Positions 44,258 through 54,431 of a stretch of 64,000 bases of DNA are shown here, one piece after another. A model generated the notes under the pieces. The model saw nothing but the letters and a program-made list of their open reading frames with translations, ran no database searches and was not told the origin of the DNA. The stretch is from Bacteroidales bacterium (GTDB taxonomy: Bacteria; Bacteroidota; Bacteroidia; Bacteroidales; VadinHA17), in assembly GCA_003142255.1 (NCBI GenBank), contig PLLO01000012.1, positions 1 through 64,000 of the forward strand, written 5' to 3'. The position numbers and the translations under genes are program-made. Positions within the stretch are counted from its first letter, which is position 1. Every line of letters begins with the position of its first letter.

Positions 44258-44432
44258 AAATTCTTTAAGTAGAACTAATCCACACCGGAATCGACCGCTT
44301 TTCGGATATTAACCAACAACTTTTTTTATGTTGTAATTGTAAACAGGTGGATTCATCCTGAAACAGGATCATTTTGTACTATATAGGACAAGATCTGGAA
44401 TAGGGCGGACAAAGTTTACATACAAACGGTTG

Positions 44433-44440
44433 TAACTTTG
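44433..44440 (+). promoter_or_regulatory. TAnnTTTG box before the putative glycosidase gene
   Basis: TAACTTTG at 44433-44440, 21 nt before the ATG at 44462. No TTTG box lies 20 bp upstream of it. The 44258-44432 sequence downstream of the HTCS gene shows no other feature. Confidence 0.3.
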
Positions 44441-44461
44441 TTACTCCCAAAACTGCCTTCA

Positions 44462-47032
44462 ATGGATAGTGCACACCGCTTCCCGCAAAACCCGTTTCTG
44501 CGACCTTCCGATCGGAAACCGGGTATTGAAGGAAAGGGGAAAGTTCAATTTCAGCATATATTACATCGTAAAAACAAGTTACCGGTTTTTTTTCTTTGCC
44601 TGTTTACTTTATTAAACTATTCATTAGCCATCAGTCAGCAACTTTCACTTAAAGTTGCAGGCGATGATCAAACAGGTTTTCATATTGACATATACAATGG
44701 TAGTCAATTGGTGGTTACTAATACTGAAGAATTCTCCCTGCAAATATTTAATCTTGATTTGAGCACCTGTGCAAACATGCAGCAATGGAAAGGCCAGGAA
44801 TGGACAGGTAATGAAAAGAGCATCACTTTAAAAAGAGATTCTTACTTAAAAGAGTTTGATGCCAATCTTTCTGTTATCGTAACCTATCAGGTGGTTAATT
44901 CCAATATTGTAAAAAAGACGGTTGAGCTGCTTCAGGCATCAATGCCGGGAATGTATTATATATTGCAGCAGACATCCAGACCTGCAGAAATGCCACAGCG
45001 ATATGTAACATTTGAACACGATAGTTTTCCCGGTGGCTTTGTACATGAGATGTATCCTGCAGCGGGATTTATTACCCCTGATAATAATGTAGTTGGGTTT
45101 TTAACAGACGCCGGTTATATAAATCAGTTTACAAGAAATACTCGTCGCCGGTTTAGCGGACGTGGAGGTGGTTTTGTAGGCATGCGCAAATTGCCTGATC
45201 CTAATTTATTTTCCGTTGCCAGTTTATCAGACAGAGCACAAAATAATCATTACATCAGACAAACATTTGGTGAAATGTATAATCTTGATGCCGGTACAGA
45301 AACAGTATTAAAAGCTGCTACAGAATATCAAAAACAAGGCAATGTGGAAGTGGAGAAAGAGAAAGGGCTTATTTCAATAACCGGCCATCCGGGAGGTAGA
45401 GCCGGGATAGAATTTATTGTACCATTTAAAGATCAGAGAGTATATACCATTTCATTTTTATGTAAAGGAAATACACCCCTCGCATTAAAACTATTCAGAG
45501 TTAAGAACGGACAAAAAACCATTGAACTGGAAGATGGCGTAAAGTACATTGATAACTTTCCTTCGGTCGAAAACGAATGGACGCTTTTTAAAGGAAGCAT
45601 ATTAGTGCCTTATATTGAAAATGATAGTATATCCATGTTTATTGGCACACTATCGGGTAAAGAATCTAAGCTGCAGATAAAAGATCTGCAATTTGTAGAA
45701 CACCAACCACAACAAGAGCCTTACAACATACTTCCGCTTGGCGAAAAAGTAGAGAAAACTACCTATGTTTTTGTTGAACCATGGAAATCGCATCAACAAT
45801 TTATGATCTCTTCACAGTCTCGGTTAGCCGAAGGGAAAGGCTTTAAAGGATCGCTTATAGAGAAAATGTTGTATGCCAACTTCAATATGCTTACCTGGAT
45901 CACAGATGTAAAGGATTTTACGCCTTTTAATGTGCCCAATATGAATTATGCGCCGGATATGTACAACAGGGATTCTTTTTTTTCTACTGCAGCAACTTAC
46001 AATAAAGAGTTGAACCTTGCCATATGGGAACAATGGGGTAAAACACAAACATCAAAAGGCGCTATTGGTACTATTATCACGCCGCTAATGGGATCGGTAG
46101 AGGCAAAAGACAATGAAGCCACCATCGAATGGCTGATATGGGCAATGATGAACAAACGTCGGTTCGGCGTTACACTCCCGCAGGAAAAAATAAGAAAAGC
46201 TGTTGATTATGTACTGAACGAATTTGATGCCGACAGAGATGGAAAATGCGAGGCACATTTTTCTTTGAGTCAGGTAGATATTGTTGATTTTAATCCTAAA
46301 ACAGACCGGCTGGGTGTTAACCAGGGCATGCTGGCCATTGCATTAAGAACAATAAAAGAATTGGGTTTTGATATTTCCGAAGAGTATATTCAAAAAGCTG
46401 AAAAAGAATATCGAAATTTTTATGACGACAAAAGAAAACATTTACTGTTCGACCGGAGTTTTCCCGACATCATTTCCCTTACTGATCTGGAACCGGAATT
46501 CTTTTCCTTATGGTTATTCAAAAGGCCAATGCTAACGGATGAAATGGTAAAAAATCATTTGGATCAAATACCCCTACTAAATAAAGTACCTGACTCACCT
46601 CACCCTGAATATGGTACCACTGCACCCATCTGCTTGAGGTTAACAAAGGATACAAAAGGATTTGCCTATCTCAGTGGAGATTATCAGCCTTTTGGAAAAT
46701 TTGGTGAAGAAAATTACAGCAATGGGAAAAGTGATGGGTTTTATTACAATGGCGGAAGTTGGTTCAGGGCGGAGTATTGCGCCTATGTAGTTGGATTAAA
46801 GCATGGATGGGAGAAAGCAACCATGTTAATGGAAAACAGGGTGTGGGCAGAGATTTACCTCAATCCCCAGTGGCCATTCAGTAAAGAATTTATACCGACA
46901 AAATGGGCCACAACAGATAGCTGGTGGCCATCTACTAAAGGATTGTGCTGGAATGTTTTTATACTTATGGCAGATGAAGTGGCAGGGTTGAGAACCCCTG
47001 ACATGGATCCTGATTATAAAGAAGACAAATAG
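44462..47032 (+). CDS. Large putative glycosidase with (alpha/alpha)-type C-terminal half and a fused GH130-like N-terminus
   Basis: About 856 aa from the ATG at 44462; a TTG at 44438 extends the frame by 8 codons. Residues 1-30 copy the start of GH130 enzymes: residues 6-24 match 14 of 19 positions of residues 7-25 of the GH130 at 52116. The segment 39-59 (LPVFFLCLFTLLNYSLAISQ) is a signal peptide with no other usable start. A beta-rich domain (~60-440) is followed by a helical domain (~480-850) with patterned motifs (MYNRDSFFSTAATYNKELNL, NYSNGKSDGFYYNGGSWFRA, WWPSTKGLCW) like six-hairpin glycosidases. I cannot assign a GH number. It lies between the regulator and SusC, so it probably acts on the same glycan. 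Confidence 0.75.
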   Translation: MDSAHRFPQNPFLRPSDRKPGIEGKGKVQFQHILHRKNKLPVFFLCLFTLLNYSLAISQQLSLKVAGDDQTGFHIDIYNGSQLVVTNTEEFSLQIFNLDLSTCANMQQWKGQEWTGNEKSITLKRDSYLKEFDANLSVIVTYQVVNSNIVKKTVELLQASMPGMYYILQQTSRPAEMPQRYVTFEHDSFPGGFVHEMYPAAGFITPDNNVVGFLTDAGYINQFTRNTRRRFSGRGGGFVGMRKLPDPNLFSVASLSDRAQNNHYIRQTFGEMYNLDAGTETVLKAATEYQKQGNVEVEKEKGLISITGHPGGRAGIEFIVPFKDQRVYTISFLCKGNTPLALKLFRVKNGQKTIELEDGVKYIDNFPSVENEWTLFKGSILVPYIENDSISMFIGTLSGKESKLQIKDLQFVEHQPQQEPYNILPLGEKVEKTTYVFVEPWKSHQQFMISSQSRLAEGKGFKGSLIEKMLYANFNMLTWITDVKDFTPFNVPNMNYAPDMYNRDSFFSTAATYNKELNLAIWEQWGKTQTSKGAIGTIITPLMGSVEAKDNEATIEWLIWAMMNKRRFGVTLPQEKIRKAVDYVLNEFDADRDGKCEAHFSLSQVDIVDFNPKTDRLGVNQGMLAIALRTIKELGFDISEEYIQKAEKEYRNFYDDKRKHLLFDRSFPDIISLTDLEPEFFSLWLFKRPMLTDEMVKNHLDQIPLLNKVPDSPHPEYGTTAPICLRLTKDTKGFAYLSGDYQPFGKFGEENYSNGKSDGFYYNGGSWFRAEYCAYVVGLKHGWEKATMLMENRVWAEIYLNPQWPFSKEFIPTKWATTDSWWPSTKGLCWNVFILMADEVAGLRTPDMDPDYKEDK

Positions 47033-47240
47033 CTGAAATATTACGAATTCAATCTGACCAAAAATTAACCAACCTTAAAAACTATTGCCAATGAATAAAT
47101 TTATACAGAGTTGAAAAGGAAGACAAATTTGGATTGTTTTTCCGGAATGAAATCATTAATTAAAAAACAGTTATAGGCTGGAAATTCCAAAACAGACTAA
47201 TAATGATTAACTCAAATTATAACTAACAACTTGAAAAATT

Positions 47241-50200
47241 ATGAAAGAAATTTTTTTTTCAGTTTTTTCCTTATGGAAAAAATACAAAATCCTCTCGTAC
47301 TTGAATCTGATAGTGATTCTGTTCCTGTCATTGACCTTTAATCTAGCTGCATCAGGATACGGAGAGAATAAATCTAATCTCATGGATAACCCCCAACAGG
47401 TTACAGTCAGGGGTACTGTGACAGACGCTTCTACAGGTGAAGCTTTGCCGGGTGTAAACGTAGTTATTCCAGGGACAACCACTGGAACAATGACTGATGT
47501 ATCGGGTGAATATTCACTGGAAGTTCCCAATGCTTCAGTAAAGCTTCAATTCTCATTTATCGGTTATGTAACACAGGAAGTCGCCCTGGGCGGACAATCG
47601 ACACTGAATGTTGCCTTGTCATCCGATGTTGCACAACTTAGCGAAGTGGTAGTAGTTGGTTATACCAGTCAAAAAAAATCTGCATTAACCGGCGCTGTTA
47701 GCACCGTAGATATTTCTAATTTGGAGCAACGAAAAGTGGCCGAATTAGGTCAGATTCTGCAAGGACAAGTTGCCGGTGTACAAGTAACTCAAAGTACTGG
47801 AGCTCCGGGCGATGACATCAACATCACTATCCGTGGTGTGGGAACAATTGGTAGCAGTAGCGCCCCGCTTTTTATTGTAGATGGTTTGCCAACCACCGAT
47901 ATAACTTTTTTAAATACAACCGATATACAGTCGATGACGGTGTTGAAAGACGCCTCAGCAGCAGCTATTTATGGTGCAAGAGCTTCTGGTGGTGTAATAG
48001 TAATTACAACCAAGAGTGGCCAAAAAGGGAAAACCAACATTGACATCAATTATTATAGCGGCATTCAAAAAGTAGCCAATCTTCCTAAAATGCTTAATGC
48101 TACACAATATATGAATAAAATGGAAGAAAGCTGGAATAATTCAGGTTATACCGGTACAAATCCTTATACAGCGGATAAATCAAGAACCGATCTTGCGAAT
48201 ACCGATTGGTTGAAGGAACTATTCACATTAGGTAAATCACAAAACCTGCAATTATCTGCCAGTGGCGGTTCCGATAAAGTGGAATACTTTATTTCCGGAG
48301 GATACTATAGTCAGGATGGTATTGTGGTCTATAATCATGACAAATATCAACGCTATAATTTTAGAACAAATATCAATGCCAATGTTACTGATCGTTTTAT
48401 CGTAGGAACCACCCTGCAAATTTCTAATAGTGTACAGGATAAAATGTCCTCAAGCGGTGATGCACCCGGTGTCATCCGTCATGCTTTTATCCGCCCACCG
48501 GTAATCGCTGTTTATAAAGACAAAAGTGACCCATCTTATACTGCAGCAGATCCATATACCGATTTGCCTTTTTACTCACAAAATCTCCAGGAAAACGGTG
48601 GTAGCTGGAACGCTGGTGCAAACAAATATGAGTTTGGTTCCAATCCTATTGCCCTTGCTTATTTTACCAACGATAAACGTAACATTCTTAAAACCTTTGG
48701 TACCGTATATGCTGAATTTGCTTTTTTAAAAGATAAAGAATTAAAGCTAAGGACCAATTTGGGCGTTGATTTGAATATGACTCATAATAAAGCATTCAAT
48801 CAAAATTTTGGAGATGATGATGGTGGAGGTGCTACAATTGATCAAGGTACCGGACGTCAAAATCGCCCTACTAATTTGGCTGAAGACAGAGGACAGGAAA
48901 CTACCATCACCTGGACCAACACATTGAACTATAGCAAAATAATTAATAAGCATTCTTTTAACGTATTGATGGGCAGCGAATTCATTAACAATCATGCTTC
49001 TGGTATAAGTGCTTCCAGGGCCAGGTATGGTTATACAACTCCAGCTTTTCAGTATATTGATTTTGGGAGTTATCCGCTGGATCTTTGGAACGGAGGAAGT
49101 GCATCGCAGTGGGCACTATTCTCTTTGTTTGGTTCGGTAAATTATAATTACGATAATCGGTATTTTGTAACAGCCAGCCTTAGAGAAGATGCTTCAAGTC
49201 AGTTTGCAACAAACAACCAACAGGCATTTTTTCCATCCTTTTCTGCCGGCTGGAGAATATCGCAGGAGAAATTTATGAAGAATATCAGTTGGATATCTGA
49301 CCTTAAATTGAGAGCCAGTACAGGAAAATTAGGCAACCAATCGGGACTTTCGAATTACAATTCCCTTGCAATTTATGATCCTTTAGGTACTTTACTACGT
49401 TATGGGAATCCCGATCTGAAATGGGAAACTACTCAACAGGATAATATAGGATTGGACCTGGGCTTACTTAAAAACAAAATTTATCTTTCTGCAGATTATT
49501 TTAAGAAAACAACATCTGACATTCTATTGCCATTAATGTTACCGAAAATGGTTGGGGATGTGCAACCAACCATGGTAAACGCAGGCGTTGTAAGTAATAA
49601 GGGGTTTGAATTTGTAGTGGGGTATAAAAATAACGACCATGCATTCAAATATAATGTAAATGGCAATATTGCCTCAGTATCAAATATTGTGGAAAAATTA
49701 CATCCTAATTTACCAAATATAATGGGGTCGGTTTCAAAAACAGAAGCAGGTCATCCGCTAAATGCTTTTTACGGATTTCAAATGACTGGCATTTATCAAA
49801 ACCAAAAAGAGATAGATGATTATTTAACTGGTGCATCTCATCCCGAAATTAAACCAGGAGATATTAAATTTAAAGATATGAACGGTGATGGTATTATCAA
49901 TGATATTGACCGTACCTATCTGGGTAATCCAAATCCAAGGCTTACTTATGGTTTAAATTTATCAGTCAGTTATAAAGGCTTTGATTTTGCGGCATTATTT
50001 CAGGGTGTAAGCGGTGTAGAAAAATACAACGATCTTAAAAAGATCATTGATTATGATACCCGTCCATTTAACCACTCAGTAGCAACATTAAATGCATGGC
50101 ATGGCGAGGGTACCAGTAATACAATCCCACGTTCTACTTTTAATGATAATGGCAGCAGCAGGGTGTCCAGTATTTTTGTTGAAGATGCTTCATATTTAAG

Positions 50201-50411
50201 GCTTAAAAACATAGAAATCGGTTATTCGCTAAAATCTTTATTAAGGAAATCAAACACCGGGTTTCAGGATGTAAGACTGTATGTGTCTGCACAAAACCTG
50301 ATGACAATAACCAAGTACACCGGGTTAGATCCGGAATCAGTTAACATGATTGACCAGGGTACTTATCCCCAATCAAAAGCATTTTTATTTGGTGTCAACA
50401 TTAAATTTTAA
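47241..50411 (+). CDS. SusC/RagA-type TonB-dependent outer-membrane transporter
   Basis: A 1056-aa protein with a long signal peptide (residues ~15-38). A carboxypeptidase-regulatory-like domain follows (54-128; GTVTDASTGEALPGVNVVIP and YSLEVPNASVKLQFSFIGYV). Then come the SusC signature and plug (LSEVVVVGYTSQKKSALTGA, ADFNITIRGVGTIGS-like) and a 22-strand TonB barrel ending FGVNIKF. SusC proteins import oligosaccharides bound by their SusD lid. There is no N-terminal STN/FecR signalling domain, in keeping with control by the neighbouring HTCS. A run of nine T's lies just inside the start. It is followed 24 bp later by susD. Confidence 0.96.
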   Translation: MKEIFFSVFSLWKKYKILSYLNLIVILFLSLTFNLAASGYGENKSNLMDNPQQVTVRGTVTDASTGEALPGVNVVIPGTTTGTMTDVSGEYSLEVPNASVKLQFSFIGYVTQEVALGGQSTLNVALSSDVAQLSEVVVVGYTSQKKSALTGAVSTVDISNLEQRKVAELGQILQGQVAGVQVTQSTGAPGDDINITIRGVGTIGSSSAPLFIVDGLPTTDITFLNTTDIQSMTVLKDASAAAIYGARASGGVIVITTKSGQKGKTNIDINYYSGIQKVANLPKMLNATQYMNKMEESWNNSGYTGTNPYTADKSRTDLANTDWLKELFTLGKSQNLQLSASGGSDKVEYFISGGYYSQDGIVVYNHDKYQRYNFRTNINANVTDRFIVGTTLQISNSVQDKMSSSGDAPGVIRHAFIRPPVIAVYKDKSDPSYTAADPYTDLPFYSQNLQENGGSWNAGANKYEFGSNPIALAYFTNDKRNILKTFGTVYAEFAFLKDKELKLRTNLGVDLNMTHNKAFNQNFGDDDGGGATIDQGTGRQNRPTNLAEDRGQETTITWTNTLNYSKIINKHSFNVLMGSEFINNHASGISASRARYGYTTPAFQYIDFGSYPLDLWNGGSASQWALFSLFGSVNYNYDNRYFVTASLREDASSQFATNNQQAFFPSFSAGWRISQEKFMKNISWISDLKLRASTGKLGNQSGLSNYNSLAIYDPLGTLLRYGNPDLKWETTQQDNIGLDLGLLKNKIYLSADYFKKTTSDILLPLMLPKMVGDVQPTMVNAGVVSNKGFEFVVGYKNNDHAFKYNVNGNIASVSNIVEKLHPNLPNIMGSVSKTEAGHPLNAFYGFQMTGIYQNQKEIDDYLTGASHPEIKPGDIKFKDMNGDGIINDIDRTYLGNPNPRLTYGLNLSVSYKGFDFAALFQGVSGVEKYNDLKKIIDYDTRPFNHSVATLNAWHGEGTSNTIPRSTFNDNGSSRVSSIFVEDASYLRLKNIEIGYSLKSLLRKSNTGFQDVRLYVSAQNLMTITKYTGLDPESVNMIDQGTYPQSKAFLFGVNIKF

Positions 50412-50435
50412 ATAACCTATTTAAAAAGAAAGAAT

Positions 50436-51914
50436 ATGAAATCAATTTATAAAATACTGGCGGCATTACTATTAATTTGCAATGTCAGTTGTAATAAAGA
50501 CTTGCATGAAACTCCGATAGGTATAATAACTGAGGGTGTGCCTCCTACACATGGATCGGTAATATATTCTGTACGTTCTTCTTACCAGCTTCTTTCCAGT
50601 ACACTTAATATCATTGGTGAGTGGGGCTGGGATGATGGTACGGTGCTTCGCAACGATTTTATTTTGCAGGATATAGCTTCGGGTGATATGCAAAAAAAGT
50701 GGAACCCGGATGGCGATCAGGCATGGATGGATCAGTTTTCCGATTTTAGTTTTACTGCTTCCAATGCTGGTATTAATGGCCAATGGAGTTATGATTATGC
50801 AGGCATAGCAAGAGTTAATAAAGCTATCAGTTATTTAACGGATACTAAGCTAACTACTGATCTTGGTATTGATGAGCCCACAAGTGAAACTCTACTAGGA
50901 CAGGTGTATTTTTTAAGGGCTTTTTATTATTTCGATCTGGTGAATTTATATGGCGATGTACCAATGTTATTAGAGCCTTTGAAAAATTTTGCTGATGCTT
51001 ATAGTAAAGCAAAAAGAGAAACTAAGGCCAACGTGTATATACAAATCAGCAAAGACCTTGACGATGCCAAAACTTTGCTTCCTGATGGCAAATATTCAGA
51101 TGCTGCAGAAAAATGGAGAGTATCTAAAGGAGCAGTGATGGCTTTACAGGCAAAAGTAGCATTGTACAATCAAAAATGGTCAGAAGTTATCAGTATTATA
51201 ACTGCAATGGAAGCATTGAACTATTATAGTTTAAATGCCAATTATTTCGACAATTTTAGTGTGGCGGAAGAATTTGCCGATAATGAAGTGATATTAGCCT
51301 ATGATCACCAGTCTCTAACAACGCCAAGAAGCGGTAATGGCCTTTGCGCTTTGGCAGGATGGGGCTTTATTGCACCCACTGCTAATTTCATCAATGCCTT
51401 TGAACCCAACGATCCAAGACTGGGTTATACCGTAGATGTTGCCGGTCAAAATGTTTACAAGTTGTTTGGCGAATTAAATAGCGACAATAAAGGTAATGAT
51501 GATGCGCCCAGTAATAAAATATATATTCGCTGGGCAGATGTAATGCTTTGGAAAGCCGAAGCTTTAAATGAGACAGGCTCCTATCCTGCAGCCATTGCCC
51601 TTATCAATAGCATAAGACAGCGTGCAAGGCTAACCGTTACAGATGCCGGTACTTATCCACCCGTAGGTACACTTCCTGACAGAAACGTCGCTTCCACAGA
51701 TAAAGCTCAGATAAAAGAATGGCTGATACAGGAAAGAAGAGTAGAATTAGGTTTCGAGTCACAACGATTCAATGACCTTAAACGATGGAACTTAGCTAAA
51801 AGTTTTTTAACAGGACTGGGTAAAAATTTCCAGGATAAAAATTATCTCTATCCGATTCCTCAGGGTGAAATTGATAAATCCGGAGGTACCATAACACAGA
51901 ATCCAGGTTATTAA
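50436..51914 (+). CDS. SusD/RagB-type nutrient-binding lipoprotein
   Basis: The 492-aa product has a lipoprotein signal peptide with Cys19 (LLLICNVSCNK). The fold is the SusD helical/TPR type: LLGQVYFLRAFYYFDLVNLY with GDVPMLLEPL (the RagB signature), helical repeats, NKIYIRWADVMLWKAEALNE and the C-terminal PIPQGEIDKSGGTITQNPGY. It caps the SusC barrel at the cell surface and captures the glycan. It sits 24 bp after susC and is followed by a strong terminator, which separates the susCD transcript from the downstream enzymes. Confidence 0.95.
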   Translation: MKSIYKILAALLLICNVSCNKDLHETPIGIITEGVPPTHGSVIYSVRSSYQLLSSTLNIIGEWGWDDGTVLRNDFILQDIASGDMQKKWNPDGDQAWMDQFSDFSFTASNAGINGQWSYDYAGIARVNKAISYLTDTKLTTDLGIDEPTSETLLGQVYFLRAFYYFDLVNLYGDVPMLLEPLKNFADAYSKAKRETKANVYIQISKDLDDAKTLLPDGKYSDAAEKWRVSKGAVMALQAKVALYNQKWSEVISIITAMEALNYYSLNANYFDNFSVAEEFADNEVILAYDHQSLTTPRSGNGLCALAGWGFIAPTANFINAFEPNDPRLGYTVDVAGQNVYKLFGELNSDNKGNDDAPSNKIYIRWADVMLWKAEALNETGSYPAAIALINSIRQRARLTVTDAGTYPPVGTLPDRNVASTDKAQIKEWLIQERRVELGFESQRFNDLKRWNLAKSFLTGLGKNFQDKNYLYPIPQGEIDKSGGTITQNPGY

Positions 51915-51937
51915 TATTTGTTGGTAAAATGAATAGG

Positions 51938-51982
51938 AAGTTAATTTAAGGTTGCTAAAACTTTAAATTAACTTTTTTTTTT
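51938..51982 (+). terminator. Intrinsic terminator after susD
   Basis: AAGTTAATTTAAG (51938-51950) pairs with CTTTAAATTAACTT (one bulged T) across a 10-nt loop, followed by ten T's. It lies 24 nt after the susD stop. The 200-bp gap to 52115 holds no gene. Confidence 0.75.
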
Positions 51983-52100
51983 ACAGTCTTAAAGCCTCAC
52001 TTACAGAGGATTTATTACTGATCAGTGAAGTATTATTAAAACAAATCAATATCCCCGATATGCAAAAAAATTTGGGAATGATATTGATAGTTGTAATCTA

Positions 52101-52108
52101 TAAGTTTG
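52101..52108 (+). promoter_or_regulatory. TAnnTTTG box before the GH130 gene
   Basis: TAAGTTTG at 52101-52108, only 7 nt before the ATG at 52116. No TTTG lies at the standard distance. It would start a near-leaderless transcript for the enzyme operon after the susD terminator. Confidence 0.25.
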
Positions 52109-52115
52109 TTTTCTA

Positions 52116-53162
52116 ATGAAAGATATTGCAAAACGATTCACTCAAAACCCGCTCCTTCGTCCGGCCGATTTGAAAGCCGGTATTGAAGGAATGGAAATAG
52201 TTTGCCTTCTTAACCCGGGCGTTTTTCAATTTGACGGGAAGATATGGTTACTGTTGCGTGTGGCTGAAAGGCCCAAACAGGTTGAAGGCAAAATCAGCTT
52301 TCCTGTATATAATAATAAAGGCGTAATAGAAGTTCTGAACTTTGATAAAAATGATCCAGATCTGGATGTTTCTGATCCACGGATAATCAGCTATAAGAAA
52401 AAAGATTACCTGACAACACTCTCTTACTTGCGGCTTGTATGCAGCGACGACGGGATTCGTTTTTATGAACCTGATGGTTATCTTCCTGTCTTTGGTAAAG
52501 ATGAACTGGAAACCTTTGGCATTGAAGACTGCCGGGTCGCAACCATGACAGATGGCTATACCCTTTCATTCACCGAAGTATCTGAATTTGGGGTTGGGGT
52601 CGGACTGATCAGAACCAAAGACTGGAAGAATTTCGACCGTAAAGGGATGATTTTTCCACCTCATAATAAAGATTGCGCCATTTTTGAAGAAAAAATTAAC
52701 AATAAATACTATGCTCTGCACCGACCCAGTAGTCCTGAGTTGGGCGGAAACTTCATCTGGCTGGCAGAATCACCGGACCTGATCCACTGGGGGAAGCATA
52801 AGTGCATTGCCACCTCGCGATCTGGCATGTGGGATTCAGTGCGTGTTGGCGCAGGTGCAGCACCTATTAGGACCAAAGAAGGCTGGCTTGAAATCTATCA
52901 TGGAGCTAACAAGGAAAATCGCTATTGTCTTGGCGCCCTTCTGCTCGACATTAATGATCCTTCGAAAGTTCTTGCACGAAGCACTGAACCGGTTATGGAA
53001 CCCATTGTACCTTATGAACAAACCGGATTTTTCGGGAATGTAATATTTACAAATGGCCATTATGTGAAAGGTGATGACATCTTCCTTTATTATGGGGCAA
53101 GCGATGAAGTAATCTGCGGCGCCAGGCTCTCGATCTCAGAAATTCTTTCAACCCTGATTTAA
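52116..53162 (+). CDS. GH130 family beta-mannoside phosphorylase or beta-mannosidase
   Basis: The 348-aa product belongs to GH130, a five-bladed beta-propeller family that breaks beta-mannosidic links, either with phosphate or by hydrolysis. Motifs are RFTQNPLLRPADLKAGIEG at the N-terminus, FGIEDCR with the likely general-acid Asp138, HRPSSPELGGNFIWLAESPD, APIRTKEGWLEIYHG and FLYYGASDEVICGA. There is no signal peptide, so it works in the cytoplasm on imported oligosaccharides. It is 15 bp upstream of an MFS gene, a common pairing that suggests uptake followed by cleavage. Phosphorolysis versus hydrolysis cannot be decided from the visible sequence. A fragment of a relative is fused to the protein at 44462. 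Confidence 0.92.
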   Translation: MKDIAKRFTQNPLLRPADLKAGIEGMEIVCLLNPGVFQFDGKIWLLLRVAERPKQVEGKISFPVYNNKGVIEVLNFDKNDPDLDVSDPRIISYKKKDYLTTLSYLRLVCSDDGIRFYEPDGYLPVFGKDELETFGIEDCRVATMTDGYTLSFTEVSEFGVGVGLIRTKDWKNFDRKGMIFPPHNKDCAIFEEKINNKYYALHRPSSPELGGNFIWLAESPDLIHWGKHKCIATSRSGMWDSVRVGAGAAPIRTKEGWLEIYHGANKENRYCLGALLLDINDPSKVLARSTEPVMEPIVPYEQTGFFGNVIFTNGHYVKGDDIFLYYGASDEVICGARLSISEILSTLI

Positions 53163-53177
53163 CAGACTAAACCTGAA

Positions 53178-54431
53178 ATGATAAAAAAACTGACTACTGA
53201 ATTCCGATTTTTCATCTCGATGCCATACAATATGCGGGTACTGCTTATTACAAATATGCTATATTCCCTGGTATTGCCAGTGGTGGAAATCTTCATGGCT
53301 GCTTACATCATGCGATACTTTGCCGATACCAGCTATGTGGCTTTTTTCCAGGTGGCAATGTACACAGGCATAATCATTACTTCACTGGCTAACGGGTTTT
53401 TACTGAAGAGTTTTAAAGTAGCTCACCTTTACAGTTTTGGGATTTTGCTTAGTGGTTTGTCGATGGTAGGCATGATGTTTATAAAAGACATATCTATTGT
53501 TGGATTGATTATTTCAGGTACACTTATCGGAGCATCATCAGGCTTCTTTTGGACCAACCGCTACCTGATGGCGCTAAACACTACCTCGGATGAAAACCGT
53601 AATTACTTTTTCGGATTGGAATCATTCTTTTTTACTATCTCAAATATAATTGTTCCACTGGCTATAGGTGCTTTGCTTGCCTCAATTGACGGTAAAGAGC
53701 TTTTAGGGATAACTTTTAATATTTACTCAGGCTATCGTATTGTAACATTCATAGTGGTTGCGATCACTATTCTGGCCTGTTTTTCATTGGCCCATGGTAA
53801 ATTCAAAAACCCGGAGCAGAAAGATTTTCTCTATTTCCATTTCGACAGGCTCTGGAACAAACAGATCTTACTGGCAGCTCTCAAGGGACTTATTCAGGGT
53901 TTCCTGGTTACAGCTCCCGCTATGCTTATCATGAAATATGTCGGGAAGGAGGGTTCCCTGGGATTGATACAGGGAATAAGCGGAGGATTAACTGCCATAC
54001 TTATATATCTGCTGGGGCGTTTTGCCAAACCGAAACACCGCATCCTGATTTTTGGCGCTGGTATTACAATTTTCCTTATTGGGACCATTGTTAACGGTGT
54101 TGAACTTTCGATGATCGGTGTAATAGTATTTGTCTTATGCAAGGTGTTTTATCAGCCAATGTATGATCTGGCTTATTATCCAATTATGATGAAGGTGATT
54201 GATATAGTATCGAAACGAGAAAAACGGAACGAATATGCTTACATCTTAAATCATGAATTTGGACTTTATGCAGGTAGAGTTATTGGATTGGGTTTATTTA
54301 TCTTTCTTGCATTATATGTTTCGGAAACTTTTGCGCTACGATACTCACTTATAATTGTTGCAGTGGTACAGGTGTTCTCGATTCTGCTGGCAAAAAATAT
54401 TTTGAAAGAATCTTATTCTGAAAACAAATGA
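53178..54431 (+). CDS. MFS transporter (oligosaccharide carrier candidate)
   Basis: A 417-aa membrane protein with 11-12 helices. The first segment is MPYNMRVLLITNMLYSLVLP, with VVEIFMAAYIMRYF. The central part is a long helix-loop (FDRLWNKQILLAALKGLIQG). It ends in SLIIVAVVQVFSILLAKNIL. It resembles the YQGE-like MFS group. It starts 15 bp after the GH130 gene and overlaps the following lipoprotein gene by 4 bp (ATGA), so all three are one operon. It likely moves sugar or small oligosaccharides across the inner membrane to GH130. The substrate is not shown by the sequence. Confidence 0.85.
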   Translation: MIKKLTTEFRFFISMPYNMRVLLITNMLYSLVLPVVEIFMAAYIMRYFADTSYVAFFQVAMYTGIIITSLANGFLLKSFKVAHLYSFGILLSGLSMVGMMFIKDISIVGLIISGTLIGASSGFFWTNRYLMALNTTSDENRNYFFGLESFFFTISNIIVPLAIGALLASIDGKELLGITFNIYSGYRIVTFIVVAITILACFSLAHGKFKNPEQKDFLYFHFDRLWNKQILLAALKGLIQGFLVTAPAMLIMKYVGKEGSLGLIQGISGGLTAILIYLLGRFAKPKHRILIFGAGITIFLIGTIVNGVELSMIGVIVFVLCKVFYQPMYDLAYYPIMMKVIDIVSKREKRNEYAYILNHEFGLYAGRVIGLGLFIFLALYVSETFALRYSLIIVAVVQVFSILLAKNILKESYSENK

